64,000 nucleotides of DNA from Homalodisca vitripennis (lineage: Eukaryota; Arthropoda; Insecta; Hemiptera; Cicadellidae). Of the stretch, positions 58,467 to 64,000 are shown piece after piece. Below the pieces are notes generated by a model. The model saw nothing but the letters and a program-made list of their open reading frames with translations. It was not told where the DNA came from and ran no database searches. The position numbers and the translations under genes are program-made. The stretch spans positions 46,871,001 through 46,935,000 of the forward strand of contig NC_060214.1 in assembly GCF_021130785.1 (NCBI RefSeq), given 5' to 3'. Numbering within the stretch: position 1 is the first letter of the stretch; each line of letters opens with the position of its first letter.

Positions 58467-61138
58467 TGGCCGTGGAAACTTTTGCTGGCCACCCAGTTGC
58501 CGCCCCGCACTCGTTCCACATATTGCCACAAATCACTGTAGACCTCCCACGAGTGCAAATATCTCAGGAGGTCATGAATAAGGTTAAAAATATTATACTG
58601 GCTGATCCAACCTTTCACCTCCCTGGTGGCATTGACGTGCTTATTGGTGGAGCGCTATTTCCACATATTCTTACTCACGAGACCTACTCTCTTGGTCTCA
58701 ATTTACCTCACGCCCTGGGCACCTGTTTTGGTTTCGTGCTGATGGGGACGGCTCCCTGCACACCACTGACGCAGTCTGTCTCTACTATGGCTGTCTCTCT
58801 TCTCTCGACTGCTGAGGTGGACCTCCACGCCTCTCTGCAGCGTTTCTGGACACAAGAGGAACTGCCTGCTCCCAGTAAAAGGTCTGCAGAGGAAACTCAA
58901 TGCGATGAATATTTTTCTACCACGCACTCCAGGGACCGTGAGTGTCGATATATGGTCCGCCTCCCTTTCAAGAACACCAGTACTCATCTGGGAAATTCCA
59001 AAGTTCATGCTGAAAGTAGACTCTATTCACTCGAGCGCAAGCTCCACGCTCCCACTAATATGGAGTATTATAATTTATATTCTGATTTTATACATGACTA
59101 TCTCTCTCTAGGCCATATGCAGGGCTGCCCTACTCCTGACTTAAGCACTCCCCACTACTTTCTGCCACACCACGGTGTTTTTAAGGCACAAAGTAGCACC
59201 ACCAAACTACGCGTCGTTTTTGACGCCAGTGCCAAAACCAGTTCCGGACTCTCTCTCAACGACACTCTGTTGACCGGACCTAAACTGCAAAATAATATTT
59301 GTGACATTCTTCTGCGCTTCCTCCTTCAGAACGTAGTGTTCTCTTGTGACATCAGACAGATGTACCGCCAAATTAAGGTGCATCCTGACGATCAACATTT
59401 CCAACTGATCTTATGGCGTGATCACCCCACCGACTTGATGTCCACGTTCAAGCTCACGACAGTTACCTACGGCCTGAACTGTTCACCCTACTTGGCCATC
59501 AAAACGCTACATCAATTGGCAGAAGACGAAGGTCACCGCTACCCCCATGCTGCTGAGATTCTCAAGCACCAGAGCTACGTCGACGACCTGATCTGCGGAG
59601 CTGAGACTGAAGAACTCGCCGCTGAACTTCAAGATCAACTCATCAAAATCCTTCGGCTCGGTGGCTTTGAGCTCCGGAAGTGGGTCTCGAACTCTCCGAG
59701 ACTTCTGCAACACCTTCCTGAAGATCATCGGGAAATCCCAGTTTTTCTGCAACCCTCTCAGGAGCCTCATTTCTCTATTTTGGGCCTAAAATGGACCCCT
59801 CTTACTGACACTTTTACCTTTAATTTTAATTTTTCTTGTGAAAACCCCACTGAGCGTAAAGTGTTAAGTCTCATTTCTCAAGTCTATGACCCCTGTGGTT
59901 TTTTGGCGCCTTGTATAATGCTCCCAAAAAATATCATGCAACTCGTATGGATTTCTGGCATAGATTGGGATGATCCGCTCCCTCCAGAAATATACCAAAA
60001 ATGGCACGCCTTTTTATTTGAACTTAAGCACGTTGCTACTATTACAATTCTTCGTGCTATCCCCTACTCTGCTGCTACTTACTGGGACTTGCACGGTTTC
60101 TCTGACGCCTCAGAACTAGACTATGCTGCTGTAGTCTACATCCGCTCTACCTCCAATGACACGGTGCACGTAAGCCAAGTTATGGCTAAAACTCGCGTCG
60201 CTCCTCTCAAAAGAGTGACGCTGCCCCGACTGGAGCTATGCGCAGCTCATCTCCTGGCCCAACTTGTGAAATATTGTGTTACTCAATTAGCTCCCACCCG
60301 CAAGTTTGGTTCTATTGTTTGCTGGTGCGACTTTACTGTGACCCTCGCGTGGATCAAAACACCTTCTTATCGCCTCAAAACCTATGTGGCTAATCGTGTG
60401 GCGCAAACTCAAGAGCTTGTGGCTGTGGATTGCTGGCGGTACATACCCAGTGCTTCCAATCCTGCTGACTGCGCCTCCCGTGGAATCCTTCCCTCTCAAT
60501 TGGTGGATCATCCCCTTTGGTGGCATGGACCCGACTGGTTGCGTCTCCCATCCTCGGCCTGGCCAGATACTGATTCCAGCCTGTACTCAGTCTCTCTGGA
60601 GGAGCTAGGGGAGCTGAAGCATTCCACTCCTGTCATTGCCTTGGCCACAGCACCGCCTACGTGGGACCTCCTCATCCAGTACTCTTCCTGGAGGAAATTG
60701 TTTCACGTGATGGCCTACGTCTTGCGTTTTATCCACAACTGTCGTTCACCAAACCGCCACTTCGGACCTCTTTCCAAGACAGAACGGGACTCCGCCCAGC
60801 TGCGAATTTTCAAGACCGTGCAACAGGAAGCTTTCACTGAAGATCTGGCTCTACTGCGGGACCGAAAGATGTGTTCTACCAGACTTCAACGCCTCGCCCC
60901 ATTCCAGGGTCCGGATGGACATCTCCGCGTCGGCGGCAGACTGCGCCACGCTTACCTCCCGCCGAACATGTCTCACCCGTGCATCCTGCCCAAGAAGCAC
61001 CCTGTCGTGGACCTCCTCATTGACCATGTCCATGTCAAACATCTCCACGCTGGCGCGCAGCTTACTCTCTCTCTCTCTGCTCTCCCAGCAAGTCTGGATC
61101 CTCTCTGCACGCAGCGTGGTGAGATCTCGCATTTTTAG
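58467..61138 (+). pseudogene. BEL/Pao Pol: protease end, reverse transcriptase, RNase H
   Basis: The frame picks up one base off after the T-run at 58458-58463, and the nominal start at 58472 is only a GTG. It begins with the second half of the protease domain (GGIDVLIGGALFPH, then CFGFVLMG). The reverse transcriptase follows: TKLRVVFDASAKTSSGLSLN, then CDIRQMYRQIKV, TYGLNCSPY and the catalytic YVDD at 59576-59587 (residues 369-372 from 58472). The Pao-type peptidase_A17/RNase H region has HGFSDASE near residue 543, TLPRLELCAA and SNPADCASRG. It ends in the H2C2 zinc finger start (HVKHLHAG), where a slip in a CT repeat at about 61063-61080 throws it out of frame and a stop follows at 61138. 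Upstream frameshift and downstream slip make it non-functional as it stands. Confidence 0.93.
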
Positions 61139-61994
61139 ATGCCTCACATGTTTTAAGAATCGGCCTAAGAATAACGCCCCTCTCATGGGCGACCTCCCCA
61201 AAGCTCGCATTACTCCAGCCCGAGCTTTTCTCTCCACCGGCATGGACTATGGTGGCCCCTTTTCGCTCAAGGTCCATAATTTACGCTCTGTCCGCATTAT
61301 TAAGGCCTATATTTGTATTTTTGTTTGTATGGTTACGAAGGCCGTTCACATTGAGGTGGTGACGGACCTGTCCACCGAAGCTTTCTTTGGTGCTCTCACT
61401 CGCTTCGTTTCTCGTCGTGGCCTGTGCACAGACCTTTATAGTGACTGTGGCACAAACTTCGTAGGTGCTAAAAATGCCCTACACAAAATCCTCACGGCTG
61501 ACCAGCGCAAAGTCCAAGACTTTGCTGCTGACCGTTCAATTCGATTCCACTTCAACCCTCCTGCTGCTCCCCATCAAGGTGGAATTTGGGAAAGTGCCAT
61601 CAAGAGTGCTAAACACCATTTAAAACGTGTCATGGGACTTCACATACTAACTTTGTCTCAATTCATGACGCTCACAAGTCAGGTTGAAGCGATGCTCAAC
61701 TCCCGCCCGCTCACCGCTCTCTCCAGTGATCCCAGCGATCTTCTCCTACTGACGCCTGGACACTTCTTGATCGGCTCTCCTCTGGTTTCCGTGCCTGAAG
61801 AGAAGTTGCTGGACATACCCACGAACCGCCTTTCTCACTGGCAGCTGGTTCAAGCGCTGCACCAACGTATCTGGAAGCGTTGGCAGCGAGAATATCTCCA
61901 GACTCTTCAGCAGCGCCTCAAGTGGAGCACTCCTTCCCGCAACCTCCAACCTGGAGACCTCGTCCTGGTGCATCAGGATACTCCCGCTAAATAG
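61081..61994 (+). pseudogene. BEL/Pao integrase, C-terminus truncated
   Basis: The frame resumes after the CT-repeat slip with QQVWILSARSVVRSRIFRC, completing the H2C2 finger (CLTC). The catalytic core has D in GMDYGGPF (codon at 61245), D in SDCGTNFVGA (61443) and E in GGIWESAIKS (61590), with 48 residues between the second D and E. The C-terminal DUF5641 region is present up to PGDLVLVHQDTPAK and then hits a stop at 61992-61994, where family members continue for several dozen residues. Sequence after this point no longer resembles the element, so the 3' end with the second LTR is missing. The protein would insert element cDNA into chromosomes. Confidence 0.92.
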
Positions 61995-62680
61995 AGAGTA
62001 ATGATGGTTCTAAATTTGAAGTAAAATATGCCTCTTTTAGCAGGAAAAATACATATAAAACCTGTTTTTAATTCGTAACATATTTAACGTCTTAAAGGCG
62101 TCTTCCGAACTGCCAGGAATGACGAACTGCAAGGACAGGATCGCTAAGCGAATACTAACAAAAAGGGTTATCTACGCTCGAAGATTCAGGGACAGAATTA
62201 ATTGAACACTAGAAGAAGATGTCCTAAATATTGCTTTACGTGTCGATTATAGGTAAATGTTCCCATTTTCTATGGGTGGGAAACTGTACGAGGAATGTTT
62301 CACCTGCAGTCCTTACATGAAGATTTGTTTAGTTGCCACAAACAGCTCAGTCTTCAAAGGATGAGTAATGCCAGGTTACTATACGTGACCTGCTTAAACA
62401 AGGGAAAGTAGACCAGAAACGTCGGAAACACCGTTATGTGTTTTACGATATGGTTTTAGGATATTGCCCTAAGAAACCGATAAAGTTCACCACTACACGG
62501 GTCATAATCATGACGGCAACCTAAATAAGTGTGTGGGTGTTGGTGTGACAGGTGTAGTCTAACCACCTTGACGTCGCACATGTCCGATCAGTCCTTTGCA
62601 ATGCTGTATAATGGCCCCACGTTATTAATTAATTATAGAGTGTTACTGCTTTTCTCGGTTTGGTGATTTACTACACTAGA
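61995..62680. other. Non-coding stretch after the truncated BEL element
   Basis: Composition drops back toward AT. There is no second LTR, ORF or repeat that I can identify. A minus-strand acceptor-like CATCTTCTTCTAG at about 62208 leads into a short open frame but lacks a convincing donor. Confidence 0.5.
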
Positions 62681-62705
62681 TCAAGTCAAGTCAAGTCAAG
62701 TCAAA
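62681..62705. repeat. (TCAAG)n pentanucleotide microsatellite
   Basis: Five near-perfect TCAAG units, read TTGAC-type on the minus strand. It lies exactly at the 3' end of the minus-strand LINE relic, so it is probably that element's tail. Confidence 0.85.
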
Positions 62706-63590
62706 GCACTTATTAGTCAATTAACCATATAATACATTGCATGACAATGGTCAATATAAATTTAATAAAAAGAACGACAATGTATCTAAATTACTCAATA
62801 TTAATGGGACATCAAATAATCTCTAACAGAGTACTGTAATACTCTCTATCAATTAAAAAAACACTTAAGTTTAGATCTCAATTTAGGTACTACTTCTTCG
62901 GATCTCAATTCTTACGGGAGATGGTTAAATAATTTAACCGAAGAGTAATACAACTGTCAACAAATGATGTACGGTGCTTTGGAGTTGGCAAACGGAAAGA
63001 TTTTCTTAAGATGTAATATTTAGATAGATCAGAGGTAAAAATATGCATGTTTTTCTTTAGGAAGGTTAAGGTCTCAAGGATGTATAGGCACGGGAATGTA
63101 AGTACTTTGTTGGTTTGGAAGTACCCCCTATATGATTGGTTTCTAGCTAACCCCAACACAATCCTGAGAGATTTCTTTTGAAGCCAAAAATGTATTGTGT
63201 CCTGGTATTTTCAGACCCCCAAATAGGCAGTCCATAGGTAAGGAGAGGGTAAATACATCAATAATATCAAGCCAAAAGAATATCTCTATTAGCAAAATGG
63301 GACAGTCGACGCAATACAAAGTTTCCACTGCCCCACGTGCTACATACACTGTCAATATGAAGACAAAATTTCAGGCTAGAATCTACAGTCAAGCCCAAAA
63401 GATCTGTGTACTTTTACGATTCAATAACCGAACTCCCAATAATAGTGGACGAACTACTATCACAGCTCGTAGGATCTCTAATATGAAAATCGAGAAAAGT
63501 TGTTTTTTGCAGTGTTCACAGTAAGATGATTATCCTCCAGCCATTGAAGCAGGCAACTACCCTGTGCGAACATATCACACTCCAGGTGTT
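62706..63590 (-). pseudogene. Non-LTR retrotransposon reverse transcriptase, C-terminal part, decayed
   Basis: Minus-strand frames with stops and shifts encode, in order, LECDMFAQGSCLLQWLEDN then HLTVNTAKNNF (the usual WL..N.L.LN.KT region after the catalytic YADD). LLGLTVDSSLKFCLHIDSV follows (the F/LG..iD..L.w..HI motif), then VLRRLSHFANRDILL, TYGLPIWG and LRIVLGLARNQSYRGYF. TNKVLTFPCLYILETLTFLKK and RLPTPKHRTSFVDSC follow, as in jockey/CR1-type elements. The 5' part, including the YADD box, is absent, and several stops are present. The sequence ends at the (TTGAC)n tail. LINE copies are often 5' truncated in this way. Confidence 0.8.
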
Positions 63591-63658
63591 AAGTATTTAT
63601 TGCGTTAAATAACTTGTTTTTTATTGCCTAATATGAAAAGGCTACTTTTATTGAATAA

Positions 63659-63741
63659 CTAGCGGGCCCGGCGCGCTTTGCTGCGCATTTCAATAATTTT
63701 TTGCAAAAGTTGCCCGCGGCTTCGCACGCAATTTCCCGTTG
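63659..63741 (-). repeat. Helitron-like 3' terminus, inverted copy
   Basis: The minus strand ends ...GCGCGCCGGGCCCGCTAG followed by T. It contains the same 31-nt GC-rich block as 54819-54849 (here 63711-63741) but a different last 50 bp. A related phrase (CCCACGGCTTCGCACGCAA) occurs at about 63880. This suggests a dispersed family with variable tips. Confidence 0.45.
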
Positions 63742-64000
63742 AAAACAGTACACTATATTCACTTATTCTTTTTCTATCACATTCTAAACATTGCTGAGAT
63801 AATTGATAGTCGTTCCATCGTGAGCCTCTTGGGCGTATTATGAAGGTATGTACCATATTCCTGCCTCTATCTAGCTGTTACCCACGGCTTCGCACGCAAA
63901 TCTTAAGAACCGAAGTCCTTATATTACTTAGTAAATTTTTTTTTTTACTATAATAAATTTTAGATTAAATTAGTTATATCTCCGATGCCACGATTGAGCT
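63742..64000. other. Continuation of Helitron-like repeat DNA to the window edge
   Basis: Includes a second GCTTCGCACGCAAA phrase at about 63885-63900. No gene visible. The ORF 63659-63856 is a by-product of the repeat. Confidence 0.35.

Larger units (their letters stand above)
54990..61994 (+). mobile_element. BEL/Pao LTR retrotransposon, degenerate and 3' truncated
   Basis: A complete order gag, protease, reverse transcriptase, RNase H, integrase on the plus strand, in the BEL/Pao arrangement with protease in front of RT. The region is clearly GC-richer than its surroundings. The upstream 1.8 kb (about 54990-56807) should hold the 5' LTR and leader. It shows a TATTTAAATATT box at about 55198 and TGGTCCTT...CGAGCCGGAT-type phrases near 55627 and 55691, which I associate with the BEL leader. 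No second LTR follows 61994, so LTR borders cannot be fixed. One stop and two frameshifts interrupt the coding frame. Confidence 0.93.

Noticed and set aside
58463..58472. Programmed -1 frameshift between BEL gag and pol
   Set aside because: A T-run is present, but BEL/Pao elements normally use one frame, the shift falls inside the protease domain, and no pseudoknot or slippery heptamer of classic form is clear. A one-base loss is simpler.
60287..61277. Several long minus-strand ORFs opposite BEL pol
   Set aside because: They are antisense shadows of the GC-rich pol frame.

Overview
The window looks like nuclear DNA of an arthropod, most likely an insect. It is very AT-rich, full of (TA)n tracts, and dominated by transposable elements of several eukaryotic classes. 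The DNA between the elements reads like intron or intergenic sequence, with no long host open reading frames. There are no bacterial features, no rRNA and no CRISPR array. The species cannot be named from this sequence.

Layout: 43-2504 is a Tc1/mariner-type element with terminal inverted repeats (TIRs) of about 564 bp and a disabled transposase, inserted in a (TA)n tract. From 2.5 to 14.4 kb there is AT-rich non-coding DNA with microsatellites, a LINE relic near 12.4 kb and two small exon candidates on the minus strand (10830-10870 and 13791-13914). 14431-16956 is an internally deleted Ty3/Gypsy (Mag-like) LTR retrotransposon on the minus strand. 17.5-19.85 kb is a nest of direct, tandem and inverted repeats that I read as Helitron-like non-autonomous DNA. 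20.4-20.75 kb is a GC-richer patch with a third minus-strand exon candidate. From 20.8 to 42.8 kb the sequence is almost featureless apart from duplications at 22.86-23.49 kb and 34.80-35.95 kb.

42820-45172 is a piggyBac element with an uninterrupted transposase, TTAA target duplication and four palindromic subterminal modules. At about 47.9-48.3 kb two phase-compatible minus-strand exons suggest the 3' end of an unrecognised host gene. 50212-52278 is a second Tc1/mariner-type element, with an uninterrupted 356-residue transposase and TIRs of about 300 bp. 52694-54140 is a small TTAA-flanked element with a 13-bp TIR and a 197-codon ORF that seems to join the two ends of a longer transposase-like protein. 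54.5-54.86 kb holds a tRNA-derived SINE-like unit and a Helitron-like terminus. About 55.0-61.99 kb is a BEL/Pao retrotransposon copy with gag, protease, reverse transcriptase, RNase H and integrase, broken by one stop and two frameshifts and truncated at its 3' end. 62.68-63.59 kb is a decayed non-LTR retrotransposon on the minus strand with a pentanucleotide tail, followed by a second Helitron-like terminus.

Functionally the window is a transposon graveyard with two apparently intact DNA transposons, the piggyBac and the second mariner-type element. No operon-like or cooperative host gene set is visible. I did not find a convincing new biological system. The most unusual items are the compact TTAA element, the palindromic modules at the piggyBac ends, and the candidate host exons.
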